From assembly GCF_900102875.1 (NCBI RefSeq), contig NZ_FNGH01000002.1, positions 372,001 through 436,000 on the forward strand: 64,000 bases of DNA, given 5' to 3'. Below the pieces are notes generated by a model, which did not search any database, was not told where the DNA came from, and saw only the letters and a program-made list of their open reading frames with translations. How positions within the stretch are numbered: the first letter of the stretch is position 1; each line of letters begins with the position of its first letter. A program made the translations under genes and the position numbers. This DNA comes from Franzmannia pantelleriensis. GTDB taxonomy: Bacteria; Pseudomonadota; Gammaproteobacteria; Pseudomonadales; Halomonadaceae. This document shows, in pieces, positions 19,922 to 29,614 of the stretch.

Positions 19922-20296
19922 TCACGCATCGAGGTGCTGTTTGTCGCGCAGTGCGGTGTGCGAGGCCAGGTGCTCGCGCAGCGCGGCCAGCTCTTCACAG
20001 CCGGCCTTTGACAGCAGCGGCTGGCCGCGAGCGGCCTGCCACGGGCGGCCGTGTTCGTCCATCAGTCGCTGGGCGCGACGCCGGACGCTCTCCAGGTAGT
20101 CGTCGTGGCGCACCGGGTAGCCTACCACCACGTTCCACTCGGTCTCGCTGGCCTTGCCCTCGAGGGTCTTGTCGAAAATCTCCAGCAAGTGCTTGGGCTC
20201 GGTGCGATAGCGAGGCGTACGCGACAGCAGCAGGATGCCGATCATGCTGCCGAATACCAGGGTGCAGACGCCGAGGACGAGCAAGTAGAGGGCCAT
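19922..20296 (-). CDS. Membrane-anchored conserved protein, unknown
   Basis: About 124 residues: one N-terminal membrane span (MALYLLVLGVCTLVFGSMIG) followed by a charged cytoplasmic or periplasmic region rich in Glu/Arg (DDYLESVRRRAQRLMDEHGRPWQ). The start is uncertain: ATG 20296 is used, but the frame is open to 20332 and neither has a strong ribosome site. No family recognised. It lies between the AraC regulator and katG and may be independent of both. Confidence 0.6.
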   Translation of the reverse strand: MALYLLVLGVCTLVFGSMIGILLLSRTPRYRTEPKHLLEIFDKTLEGKASETEWNVVVGYPVRHDDYLESVRRRAQRLMDEHGRPWQAARGQPLLSKAGCEELAALREHLASHTALRDKQHLDA

Positions 20297-20438
20297 GGTA
20301 AGGACGGCTCCATGCAGTTGCCTGCCGGTCACGGCAGGGGCATGAGTGGGGCAGATGAAGGGATCGCCTCCAGTTGCCGAGTGCTGTGGACCATCTTACA
20401 TGCTTGTCAGATACAGCTGTAGACGACGGCTAGAAACA

Positions 20439-20464
20439 CGAACGCCCCCAGCTGGGGGCGTTCG
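20439..20464. terminator. Terminator downstream of katG
   Basis: A perfect 26-nt palindrome, CGAACGCCCCCAG/CTGGGGGCGTTCG, lies 20 nt beyond the katG stop. It has only short T-runs on the katG side, but the stem is very strong. Confidence 0.8.
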
Positions 20465-20483
20465 GTACTAGCGGACGGGCTAA

Positions 20484-23072
<2,589 letters not shown>

Positions 23073-23093
23073 TGGAGCGGGTGAAGGGAATCG
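23073..23093 (+). repeat. Left attachment repeat (attL/attR-type), copy of the tRNA-Gly 3' end
   Basis: These 21 nt are identical to 31367-31387, the last 21 nt of the tRNA-Gly gene including CCA, discriminator base, acceptor stem and part of the T-arm, in the same orientation. Sequence identity stops at both flanks, as expected for a recombination core. Confidence 0.93.
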
Positions 23094-23140
23094 GCTGCCT
23101 TCCATGATACCCCTTTTTAATCAATGGTTTGTATTGGTTC

Positions 23141-23182
23141 GGTAGCCATGTGTAGCCGCTATTGTAGCCATTCATGTAGCCA
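23141..23182 (+). repeat. Left arm-type integrase repeats (four TGTAGCCA-like units)
   Basis: Units start at 23141 (GGTAGCCA), 23151 (TGTAGCCG), 23163 and 23175 (TGTAGCCA), all in direct orientation at 10-12 bp spacing, i.e. about one helical turn. The same octamer recurs at the right end, so these are probably arm-type binding sites of the element's integrase. Confidence 0.75.
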
Positions 23183-23309
23183 TCTTCAGCGTGACTTCAA
23201 GCGAGCGGCAATAAGCAGCAGCGCACGTCCGTCAGGGTTAGGCGGTGGGACAAAAATAATCACCCCACCGCAAGGACACGGCCACAGAAAAACCACTGCC
23301 TATGCTCGA

Positions 23310-23531
23310 CTAGCTAGCGACCTTCGCTGATCTACAGGCTCGCTTCACGGACGCTGGCGAGATGTCGAAGTGTTCCGCCGTCGCCTAGATGCTGGCGCTG
23401 TTCTCCTGCCGCCACCGAGCTACATCCTCATCATTGATGGTCTTCTCTCGACCAAGGGCCTTCCCTTCTGCCTTGGCCCGCTTGATGCCCGCCAGTTGTC
23501 TCTCCTTGATGTTCGAGCGCTCAAGCTCGGC
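23310..23531 (-). pseudogene. Decayed serine recombinase, C-terminal remnant
   Basis: Read on the minus strand from 23531, the frame gives AELERSNIKERQLAGIKRA, then KAEGKALGREKTINDEDVARW, an in-frame TAG stop at 23387-23385, then ATAEHFDISPASVKRAC. This is the end of a resolvase/invertase catalytic domain (E-R-x-x-I-K-E-R-Q-x-x-G), the linker with LGR, and the C-terminal helix-turn-helix. The frame is closed just upstream by TGA, so no intact N-terminal half exists here. It is a broken relative of, and points the opposite way to, the intact recombinase at 23719. Confidence 0.7.
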
Positions 23532-23718
23532 AGTTCACCAAATCCCTTCCTGTCTTTCTCTTTCGCCTTCACATCTGTACCTACTAGGGCACACCTCAGC
23601 GATGACGCTCTGGGAGCTTGGCTGCCTGTGTTCATATCTGTGCATTGACAACCCAAACGATCACAACCATTATGACTACACCCAGATGAACACAAGACCA
23701 GTAGGAGGGTTCAACGTC

Positions 23719-24354
23719 ATGACTAACCACCCGGGCTTCATCCGGGCTTACCTCAGGGCCTCGACCGACGATCAGAACGCTAGTCGTGCCCGTGAAGCTC
23801 TGGAGTACTTCACAGCGGAGAAAGGCGCCAGTGTGGCCTCCTGGTACGTAGAGAACGCCAGTGGCGCTAGAGCGGACAGGACAGAGCTAGCCCGACTGAT
23901 TGATGACGCTAAGTCAGGAGACGTCCTGCTGGTCGAACAAGTTGACAGGCTAACGCGCCTGACGAAGGACGATTGGGACAGGCTGAAGGTTGCTATCCAG
24001 AGCGCGGGACTTCGTGTCGTCTCCTTGGATCTACCGACCAGCCATGCAGCCTTGACCGTCAGTACCGGCGATGATTTCACCGGGAGGATGCTGGACGCAG
24101 TAAACGCCATGTTGATGGACATGTTGGCGGCTGTCGCACGCAAGGACTATGAAGACAGGAGAAGGCGTCAGGCGGAAGGCATCGCTAAGGCACGGGAGCA
24201 AGGAGCATACAAGGGTCGCCCGGTAGATGAAGAGAAGCACCGTCGAATCATGGAGCTGAGACAGCAAGGCTTCAGCATCCGTAAGACAGCTGACATTATC
24301 GGGTGCGGAGTCAGTACCGTGCAACGTGCCGAAAGCAGGGCTACAGCGGGTTAA
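23719..24354 (+). CDS. Serine recombinase (resolvase/invertase family)
   Basis: A 211-residue small serine recombinase. The N-terminal RAYLRASTDDQNASRAREAL contains the nucleophile serine of the Y-x-R-x-S-T-x-x-Q signature. D-V-L-L-V-E-Q-V-D-R-L-T-R-L (around residues 73-86) is the second active-site block. The E helix is followed by RQAEGIAKAREQGAYKGRP, and the C-terminal helix-turn-helix FSIRKTADIIGCGVSTVQRA binds DNA. AGGAGGG lies 9 nt before ATG 23719; an open frame continues upstream to 23389 but has no family similarity. Target unknown: it may invert or resolve DNA in the element. It is probably not the integrase, which is at 29893. Confidence 0.9.
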   Translation: MTNHPGFIRAYLRASTDDQNASRAREALEYFTAEKGASVASWYVENASGARADRTELARLIDDAKSGDVLLVEQVDRLTRLTKDDWDRLKVAIQSAGLRVVSLDLPTSHAALTVSTGDDFTGRMLDAVNAMLMDMLAAVARKDYEDRRRRQAEGIAKAREQGAYKGRPVDEEKHRRIMELRQQGFSIRKTADIIGCGVSTVQRAESRATAG

Positions 24355-24458
24355 ATCAGGGAGAGGTTCAGAACAGTGATGCTGTAAAAGGCTTGAGGCA
24401 GGGGATAGGAAGCTCTGTCATCTTGGCTGTGATCTATCCTTGAGAAGATATAAGCAAC

Positions 24459-24476
24459 AAAAGGATATATCCTTTT
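24459..24476. promoter_or_regulatory. Perfect 18-bp palindrome downstream of the recombinase
   Basis: AAAAGGATATATCCTTTT is a perfect palindrome with no loop, located 105 nt after the recombinase and 106 nt before the 57-residue ORF. The form suits an operator or a recombinase site better than a terminator. A related TATCCTTGAGAAGATATA lies just before it. Confidence 0.4.
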
Positions 24477-24581
24477 ATTATCAGTTGTTTACATCGTTTC
24501 TGCGGTGCTGGTAGCGTGGCCGCTGTTGGTGCTCATCAAGGGCGCCTAGAGCATACATCTGACAGATAAGGAGATACCTCC

Positions 24582-24755
24582 ATGTGGCTGAAACTAGAGC
24601 GTTGGGGAATCGAGTTCGGGGTAGGTAGTGTCATCATCCGTCTGGTAACAGGTGATGTCTTCATTCGTGTACCGATGGTCGGACAGTTGGCCTGGAACCC
24701 TGTTAGCTTCTCAATGGATCGATGGGCGTACGCCAAGCATGACCCTGTGTTGTAA
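24582..24755 (+). CDS. 57-residue orphan protein of the element
   Basis: A short ORF, MWLKLERWGIEFGVGSVIIR ... AKHDPVL, with AAGGAGAT about 7-9 nt upstream of ATG 24582 and a strong hairpin terminator 24 nt after the stop. The sequence mixes hydrophobic beta-like stretches (GVGSVIIRLVTGDVFIRVPMV) with Trp/Tyr residues; there is no membrane span or signal peptide. No family recognised; small phage proteins often look like this. The ribosome site and terminator together make it likely to be expressed. Confidence 0.6.
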   Translation: MWLKLERWGIEFGVGSVIIRLVTGDVFIRVPMVGQLAWNPVSFSMDRWAYAKHDPVL

Positions 24756-24778
24756 GCAGCTTAGAACGAGACCGATAG

Positions 24779-24825
24779 GCCCAGCCCTTGGACATCATCG
24801 ACAGTCTAGGGGCTGGGCTTTCTTT
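24779..24825 (+). terminator. Rho-independent terminator after the 57-residue gene
   Basis: GCCCAGCCC (24779-24787) pairs perfectly with GGGCTGGGC (24810-24818) around a 22-nt loop, followed by TTTCTTTC. Confidence 0.75.
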
Positions 24826-24875
24826 CGGCTTTCCGATACTGAGAATCTTCCCGTTGGGCAGGGGCTACGGGGAAA

Positions 24876-25013
24876 ATGCTTGGCCTTATACGTCTCAATA
24901 CCGGCTCAGATTTCTACGGTAAAATAGCCGCAGGAGTCCCACCAGTTCATCTGAACTATGAGCCTCAAGAAGACGCTGTTGTGGGTAGTCGGCTCGCTCA
25001 AGACCGTCAGTGA
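24876..25013 (+). CDS. Possible 45-residue ORF, weak
   Basis: An open frame MLGLIRLNTGSDFYGKIAAG ... RLAQDRQ with GGGGAAA directly before ATG 24876. It follows the terminator and faces the gp14-like gene. No homology is recognised and the ribosome site is too close, so it may be non-coding. Confidence 0.25.
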   Translation: MLGLIRLNTGSDFYGKIAAGVPPVHLNYEPQEDAVVGSRLAQDRQ

Positions 25014-25030
25014 ACAGGGTAAGCGTGTGC

Positions 25031-25639
25031 TCAGCCATTTCTGAAGTATCCCCCACTGTAGCGCCCAGCGTTGGCCCTGCCTGTGCGGCTATACGGATTG
25101 TTCTTCGGCTGCATGGACTGATGATTCACATAGCCCTGAGCGGCAGTCCCTGCCATACCGACCAGAGCGGCGCTGGTGGAGGGACTTTGTCCGCGAGGCA
25201 CTGAGCTGATCCGGTTAGCTGCTGAGGACTGAAGGCCAGTCTTCTGACGTTGGAGCTGGCCAATAGTCCAGTCCTTGTTGCGGTCTAGTGTGGCACGATC
25301 CCGAGCGGCGGAAGCGCCTATATCTCGAAGCCCCATCTTTACGGAGCTGCCAGACACACCGGCTTCCCCAGCAGACACACGGGCCGTCGCCATAGCAGAT
25401 CGGGCCTGGTGAGTGACCTCTTCTTGGCTCTCCCGGGATGCTTGCTGTTCCTGACTCTGCCTGATACCGACATCAGCATACTGATCGCCTAGCGCCTCAT
25501 AGGTTTGCTGACGGTTCTGGGCATACATCTGATTCTGAGCGTCGGCCTGGGCAGAAGCCGCTTTGTATTGCTGGTGCTGCCCATACATTTGACTGCCGAC
25601 AGTCAGAGCGGTTGTTGCTATAGCCACGGGCTCACACAT
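25031..25639 (-). CDS. T7 gp14-like internal virion (ejection) protein
   Basis: A 202-residue protein with the composition and layout of podoviral internal core protein gp14: [20 protein letters not shown] (Cys at position 2 and a small hydrophobic N-terminal segment), a long Gln/Ala-rich helical region ([20 protein letters not shown]), the [22 protein letters not shown] block seen in gp14 relatives, and a Gly/Asn/Arg-rich tail. In T7, gp14 is ejected from the capsid to make an outer-membrane channel. It starts at ATG 25639 after AAGGAG, overlapping the RNase HI stop by 8 nt. No partner core proteins (gp15, gp16) or structural genes are present. The assignment rests on pattern, not a search. 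Confidence 0.65.
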   Translation of the reverse strand: MCEPVAIATTALTVGSQMYGQHQQYKAASAQADAQNQMYAQNRQQTYEALGDQYADVGIRQSQEQQASRESQEEVTHQARSAMATARVSAGEAGVSGSSVKMGLRDIGASAARDRATLDRNKDWTIGQLQRQKTGLQSSAANRISSVPRGQSPSTSAALVGMAGTAAQGYVNHQSMQPKNNPYSRTGRANAGRYSGGYFRNG

Positions 25640-26213
25640 GATTGGACTCCTTCCCTGCATCGATATGGTCGTATTCCCTTACTTCCCCGCCTTCAGAGCC
25701 AGTCACTGCAAGGGAGTCTGCAAGTTCGTTCTCAGGGTGTCCGCTGTGGCCTCTGACCCAATGGAAGCGTACAGAGTGAGCCCGGAGGAGGTCATCGAGT
25801 TGGCGCCACAGGTCGACATTTTTGACTGCCTTGCCACTGGAGCTTTTCCACCCCTTACGCTTCCAACCGTGCCGCCACTTAGTGGCACCGTTCATCACGT
25901 ATTCGCTGTCCGTCGTGAGATCCACAGAGGCAGACCCCTTCAGTGCGGACAGTGCTTCGATGACGGCTGTCAGTTCGGCTCGATTGTTGGTGATAGGGTG
26001 GCCCCTTAGCCTTCCGGCGATCTTCAGGCGTCGACCTGTCGATGGGCTCAGCAGAACAGCTCCCCAGCCTCCTTGGGGGTTACTCTGACCATTGTTGCTA
26101 CATGCTCCATCCGTCCAGATTCTGACGGTAGAGGAGGCATTATCTAGTATTGTATTGTCTGAATCATCGCCCGCCATCTTGAAGGAATGAGCGAGGGCAT
26201 AAGGTGTAGACAT
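25632..26213 (-). CDS. Ribonuclease HI
   Basis: A 193-residue RNase H1-fold enzyme that cuts the RNA strand of RNA/DNA hybrids. Acidic residues of the DEDD site are visible: D in [21 protein letters not shown] in [14 protein letters not shown] in [13 protein letters not shown], and a C-terminal D in NELADSLA after the RGHSGHPEN motif with the conserved His. A ~30-residue N-terminal extension precedes the domain. It is a second RNase H, carried by the element and coupled to the gp14-like gene, and may process primers or phage transcripts. GAGGAC lies about 10 nt before ATG 26213. Confidence 0.9.
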   Translation of the reverse strand: MSTPYALAHSFKMAGDDSDNTILDNASSTVRIWTDGACSNNGQSNPQGGWGAVLLSPSTGRRLKIAGRLRGHPITNNRAELTAVIEALSALKGSASVDLTTDSEYVMNGATKWRHGWKRKGWKSSSGKAVKNVDLWRQLDDLLRAHSVRFHWVRGHSGHPENELADSLAVTGSEGGEVREYDHIDAGKESNHV

Positions 26214-26547
26214 AGTGATTCGTCCTCATTGTCGGAGACAGTCGGTTCCCTTCAGACAGGCGGCACCAGCAGACGGACGAACCGCCAGCCTGACCGACTG
26301 CCTTCGAGAATGTGCTGGGTTTGATAGATGATGATTATGGCTCAAGGGATGAGCCTTCTGGATAGACTGTGGGAGGTCTATAGTGTTCGATGGGCGCGCT
26401 AGTAGATGGACTGAAGAGGTATCCAGTGACGTGGATCCTTCACGGATGTTCACCACCCATGAGCGACCATCTTAAAGGTGATCCGGGGGGTATATATAAT
26501 ACTGCGTCCGTTAGAGTAACTTGCTGATTATGAAGGCGTTTTATGTG
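26214..26547. promoter_or_regulatory. Leader region of the RNase HI/gp14 unit with nested hairpin
   Basis: No gene. CAGTCGGT (26239-26246) and ACCGACTG (26293-26300) are perfect 8-bp arms, and CAGG/CCTG plus CGG/CCG form inner pairs (26257-26263 with 26282-26292), giving a ~62-nt hairpin directly before the RNase HI ribosome site. A TATATATAAT tract at 26491-26500 gives -10-like hexamers on both strands and could be the promoter of this leftward unit. Confidence 0.45.
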
Positions 26548-27234
26548 TCATTCACCATTGTCGAGATAGGCGGCTAAGCGGTCTTCAAGAGAAGGCTGGC
26601 CAGCGGCTGCTGGGGCTTCGGGCAGTGCTCGCGCTAGAAAAGGTAGAGCGATACCACACGCCTTGACGTACTTCCTGGCTTGCCTGTCACCAACATTTAA
26701 GAGTTCCTTAACGCTCCTTGTGGAAATCATCTCCAGCTCTTGAAGGATAACGTAAAGGCTGACCTTGTTTAGAGGTATGTTTCTGCCTTTCTGGCTATGA
26801 TGATCTAGATTAGCGATGCCTGAAATAATATCCGATAAGGGGCATCCAGGATCATCGACAGATCTACCTTGCATGTCAGTGAAGACCACGTTCTCAATTT
26901 TCTTCTCCCTATTACTTCTCTTTTCTCGTTGTCCCTCCAATATCTGATCTGATACTCGCCCGGAATATGCCCCTCGAACCTTGGCCGTGTAACCCCTTCC
27001 CAGACGCTTTTTCAAGCAAAGCATCTGATCAATCGGGTAGACGGCATCTACGTCAGAGCCGAAAGGCCAGCTATTCGGGTGCAGGTTGTCAATATAGCTA
27101 AGGCTTCTCCTGAGATGCTCTCTGAGTTTCTTTCCACGCGACAGTATCTCTGCGTGGCCTGGCTTTCCGCTTCTGGAGAATCTTTCGATGTCACGGTTGA
27201 TCGGATTCACGGCAGATGGGTTGGTGCTCGCCAT
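26548..27234 (-). CDS. Unknown basic protein of the element (possible DNA-binding)
   Basis: A 228-residue soluble, Arg/Lys-rich protein. Visible segments: KKLREHLRRSLSYIDNLHPN, the basic LGRGYTAKVRGAYSGRVSDQ and EGQREKRSNREKKIEN stretches, and a C-terminal helix-turn-helix-like part (MISTRSVKELLNVGDRQARKYVKACGIALPFL). No family recognised; replication initiator or regulator are both possible. ATG 27234 follows AGGAAAG. Its first codons and upstream bases (ACCATGGCGAGCACCAAC) are nearly the same as those around codon 7 of the Rha-like gene, suggesting a copied initiation region. A large leader hairpin covers the ribosome site. Confidence 0.65.
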   Translation of the reverse strand: MASTNPSAVNPINRDIERFSRSGKPGHAEILSRGKKLREHLRRSLSYIDNLHPNSWPFGSDVDAVYPIDQMLCLKKRLGRGYTAKVRGAYSGRVSDQILEGQREKRSNREKKIENVVFTDMQGRSVDDPGCPLSDIISGIANLDHHSQKGRNIPLNKVSLYVILQELEMISTRSVKELLNVGDRQARKYVKACGIALPFLARALPEAPAAAGQPSLEDRLAAYLDNGE

Positions 27235-27245
27235 GGTCGTACTTT

Positions 27246-27366
27246 CCTCATAAGTAGAACCACCCACCAGCGAGCTCACCACAAGCCCATAGGCACAGGT
27301 CTACCTGACCGGGCGTACGAATGGCCCAGTCCTGCGCTTAGCTAGTGGGTGGCTCTACTGATAAGG
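27246..27366 (-). promoter_or_regulatory. Long leader hairpin sequestering the ribosome site of the basic protein gene
   Basis: 27246-27271 and 27341-27366 form a 26-position stem. On the minus-strand transcript 22 pairs are Watson-Crick, three are G-U wobbles and one is a mismatch; the loop is 69 nt. The three wobbles pair only on the minus-strand RNA, not on the plus strand, so selection probably acted on the transcript of the 26548-27234 gene. The GAGG of its Shine-Dalgarno region (27246-27249) is inside the stem. Confidence 0.65.
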
Positions 27367-27422
27367 GGTCAGGTGTGTGATGTGGTGATGAAGGAAAGGC
27401 GCTTATCCTTTCGAGATGCAGG

Positions 27423-27446
27423 AAAACCCCTCCTGAAGTGAGGGGG
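27423..27446 (-). terminator. Terminator downstream of the Rha-like gene
   Basis: On the minus strand CCCCTC and GAGGGG arms (27427-27432 and 27440-27445) form a hairpin with a 7-nt loop followed by TTTTCC. It separates the Rha-like gene from the basic protein gene. The rest of 27367-27633 holds no gene. Confidence 0.6.
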
Positions 27447-27633
27447 AATTGACCTGGAGGCTCGGCTCTCTCTGTGGTGCGGAGAGATTGGCATAGACCA
27501 CGCGCCCGACGATCCAAGCCGGTGATGCCACCTTCTCCTGTAGTGGGCCGCAACCCGTGCGGGGCTGTGAGGCTCTCTGAGAGGTTTCAAAGGCGTAGCG
27601 GTAGGATGGCCCTGATCGGTGTGGTAGCAGCCG

Positions 27634-28098
27634 TCAGGCGACCTCTCTGGCCTCAGGTGACCGACCCACGGCCCGCTGGAGGGAATCCCGGCGAGCATCA
27701 GCCAGCTTTCTCTGTTCGTGTTCCTCTTCGAGTTGTTCCTGGGTGTCGGCTGCCAGACGGAGCGCCTCGGCGAATGACTGGGGAACCTGGGGCTGGGCTA
27801 CCTGACGTTCCAGCTCTTGCCAGCGGTCAACCAAACGAGCGGTGAACTCTGGGGAAAGCTGAGCGACGATCACGTAGCTGTCCCGCTGGTTGACTCGGTA
27901 GTGATGAACCTTTCGAGCCAATCCTAAGTTATTGATTTGCTCGGTTTCCTCAGATTGAGGTTTTCGGATGGCGCCGTGGGTCACCAGCATTTCGATGGTG
28001 CGCTTCACGTTGTCGTGGCGCTTTTCCACCACCTCAGCGATCTCGCGGCTGGACATGGTGGGTTCGTTGGTGCTGGCCATGGTTGCGATATTGCTCAT
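27634..28098 (-). CDS. Rha-family phage regulatory protein
   Basis: A 154-residue protein with the Rha (pRha) pattern: SSREIAEVVEKRHDNVKRTIEML at residues ~15-37 is the DNA-binding N-terminal part, followed by QINNLGLARKVHHYRVNQRDSYVIVAQLSPEFTARLVDRWQELE. The C-terminal third is a charged coiled coil (LAADTQEQLEEEHEQRKLADARRDSL). Rha proteins are common in temperate phages and satellites and interfere with growth or regulate phage genes. Start ATG 28098 has a GAGAGAG-like ribosome site; ATG 28080 (MASTN) is an alternative. Confidence 0.85.
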   Translation of the reverse strand: MSNIATMASTNEPTMSSREIAEVVEKRHDNVKRTIEMLVTHGAIRKPQSEETEQINNLGLARKVHHYRVNQRDSYVIVAQLSPEFTARLVDRWQELERQVAQPQVPQSFAEALRLAADTQEQLEEEHEQRKLADARRDSLQRAVGRSPEAREVA

Positions 28099-28207
28099 TG
28101 CGTAGCTCTCTCTCAGTAGTCGAGGGTCGAGCGGAGAGGGGCTCCGTCTAGGGGATGCTTAGCGAGCAAAAAAGCCCATGGACGGCCGGAATGGCGATGT
28201 TATGGGG

Positions 28208-28558
28208 TTACTTTGTAATGCCTTTGAAGAGTAGGGCTTGCTCGCTCTGCATGAAGAGTTCTGCATATGCTTCGTCTACGTCCTCGCCTTCTAAATATGG
28301 CAGGGCATTGGCAAACTCAGGGGCCTGGTAGAGGGTTTTTCGGGCCAGTCCATCAGCGACCATGGTCAACTTCGTCAGCTTCCAATGCGACGCTCGATGG
28401 CCAAACTTTTGGAGCCAGGCTCCTGCCATCTTGGCCCGGGTGTCCTCATCCACCCATGCACCCTGCTTGACGTAATAGCCGACCGACCCGGCGGTAACAT
28501 ACGTGACTAGATGTGCCATATCCTGTAGGTTCATTGTATTCCGGGTGAAGAACCCCAT
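28208..28558 (-). CDS. 116-residue element protein, unknown
   Basis: A soluble mixed protein, MGFFTRNTMNLQDMAHLVTY start, central KLTKLTMVADGLARKTLYQ, acidic C-terminal half (LEGEDVDEAYAELFMQSEQAL). GGGAGG lies 5 nt before ATG 28558, a strong site. No family recognised. The 190-nt gap upstream (28559-28747) holds no gene I can support, probably a promoter. Confidence 0.65.
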   Translation of the reverse strand: MGFFTRNTMNLQDMAHLVTYVTAGSVGYYVKQGAWVDEDTRAKMAGAWLQKFGHRASHWKLTKLTMVADGLARKTLYQAPEFANALPYLEGEDVDEAYAELFMQSEQALLFKGITK

Positions 28559-28747
28559 AGCTGCCTCCCGCGCTGCGTAGCTTTCATAACTTACCCTACC
28601 CCCTCCAAATCGGTGCTATCAACAAGCCGGTGTGGGTTGTACAGACCTATGGGCTTGATAGGGCTCACTGTGGTCAGTTGGTCGACCATCTCTGACGATT
28701 ATCGTAGGGACGAGTAGGGTCAGCTTACATCTGGGAGTGTGTGCAGC

Positions 28748-29119
28748 TCATCGAATTATGTCAGCTAGCTCAGCGGCGAACTCTTCTCCTTTGTCGGTGA
28801 GGAACACCAGTTTCCGGCGTCGTTCGTGCGGATCTTCTTTGGTCCAGACTAAGCCAAAGCCGGGTTTATCTACTTCCTGCCACTTCGAGAGAACGGAAAT
28901 CGTTCTGGAAATTGTCGCTTGACGGCCGCCTGTTTCCTCAATCAGCTGTTTAATTGAAATGCCAGGGTTGGCCGCGATGTGGACAAACAGAGAGGCAGTC
29001 TGAAGGGGGAGGTCCGACTGTAGTTCACGAAATAACTGTACCACTGATAAGGCCCGCCTCATTGCGACTCTGTTGGATAGGTTTAAGCCTTGCGCTTTTG
29101 ATTGCTTTTCTATCATCAT
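28748..29119 (-). CDS. MarR-like winged-helix regulator of the element
   Basis: A 123-residue winged-helix protein. The recognition region is NPGISIKQLIEETGGRQATISRTISVLSKW (residues ~53-82), followed by the wing KEDPHERRRKLVFLTDKGEEFAAEL, which is the MarR-type wing with conserved D-x-R and the L-T-x-x-G segment. Other parts of the MarR dimer helix are short. It may control integration or the cargo genes. AAGAGG precedes ATG 29119. It sits in the middle of the minus-strand cargo, between the exported protein and the Rha region. Confidence 0.8.
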   Translation of the reverse strand: MMIEKQSKAQGLNLSNRVAMRRALSVVQLFRELQSDLPLQTASLFVHIAANPGISIKQLIEETGGRQATISRTISVLSKWQEVDKPGFGLVWTKEDPHERRRKLVFLTDKGEEFAAELADIIR

Positions 29120-29193
29120 ATCATCCTCTTGCAGGAGAAACGGACGGCCCTACTTTGTTGCTTACGCAAGGTGAGAATATTCGCTCGGCCCTG

Positions 29194-29571
29194 TCAACAT
29201 CCGTACTGTCCTGATAAGTAGCTCAAGGCTAAGTCTCCAAATGCTGCTTCCATATCTCTGCCATGCTGCTCCCATGCGTCTATTAACTCTTCCGTTCTAT
29301 ATGCTGGGTGTCTAACTTGTTCTCCTCGTTCATATGCATCGAATAATCCGCAGAATTCGTCTCCGCCTCTACCCTCATGACGCCTGGCGCCCTCCATCGA
29401 TATTAGCCCATCGAACACTCCTTGAGAGTAACTAACGCCGATTGTTCTTCCTTGATCTCCTTGCGCGAAGAAGCCTTTAACATCACTGACTGACATAAGC
29501 TCTGCACTAGCCCCTTGGGAAATAAAAAATGAAAAAAGGGCGGTGCAGATTACTTTGGGCTTGGAGGGCAT
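29194..29571 (-). CDS. Small exported protein of the element, unknown
   Basis: A 125-residue protein with a clear signal peptide: PSKPK, hydrophobic VICTALFSFFI, then a cleavage-like SQGASA-EL. The mature part (~100 residues) is acidic and polar (VSYSQGVFDGLISMEGARRH, EEFC/CGLF-type stretch DEFCGLFDAYERG), with cysteines in DEFCGL and at the C-terminal GQYGC that could form a disulfide. AAGG lies 10 nt before ATG 29571. No family recognised. Periplasmic location is inferred; immunity, exclusion or toxin roles are all open. Confidence 0.65.
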   Translation of the reverse strand: MPSKPKVICTALFSFFISQGASAELMSVSDVKGFFAQGDQGRTIGVSYSQGVFDGLISMEGARRHEGRGGDEFCGLFDAYERGEQVRHPAYRTEELIDAWEQHGRDMEAAFGDLALSYLSGQYGC

Positions 29572-29614
29572 ATTTGATTAACCTTGTCCGAAAATTGTGT
29601 GTTATCAAGAGGCA

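Noticed and set aside
23242-23271. GCGGTGGG/CCCACCGC inverted repeat inside the left end of the element
   Set aside because: The 14-nt loop and lack of a T-tract on either strand make it a poor terminator; no function can be assigned.
24958-25044. 28-codon ORF overlapping the end of the gp14-like gene
   Set aside because: No ribosome site, overlaps a better supported gene, too short to judge.
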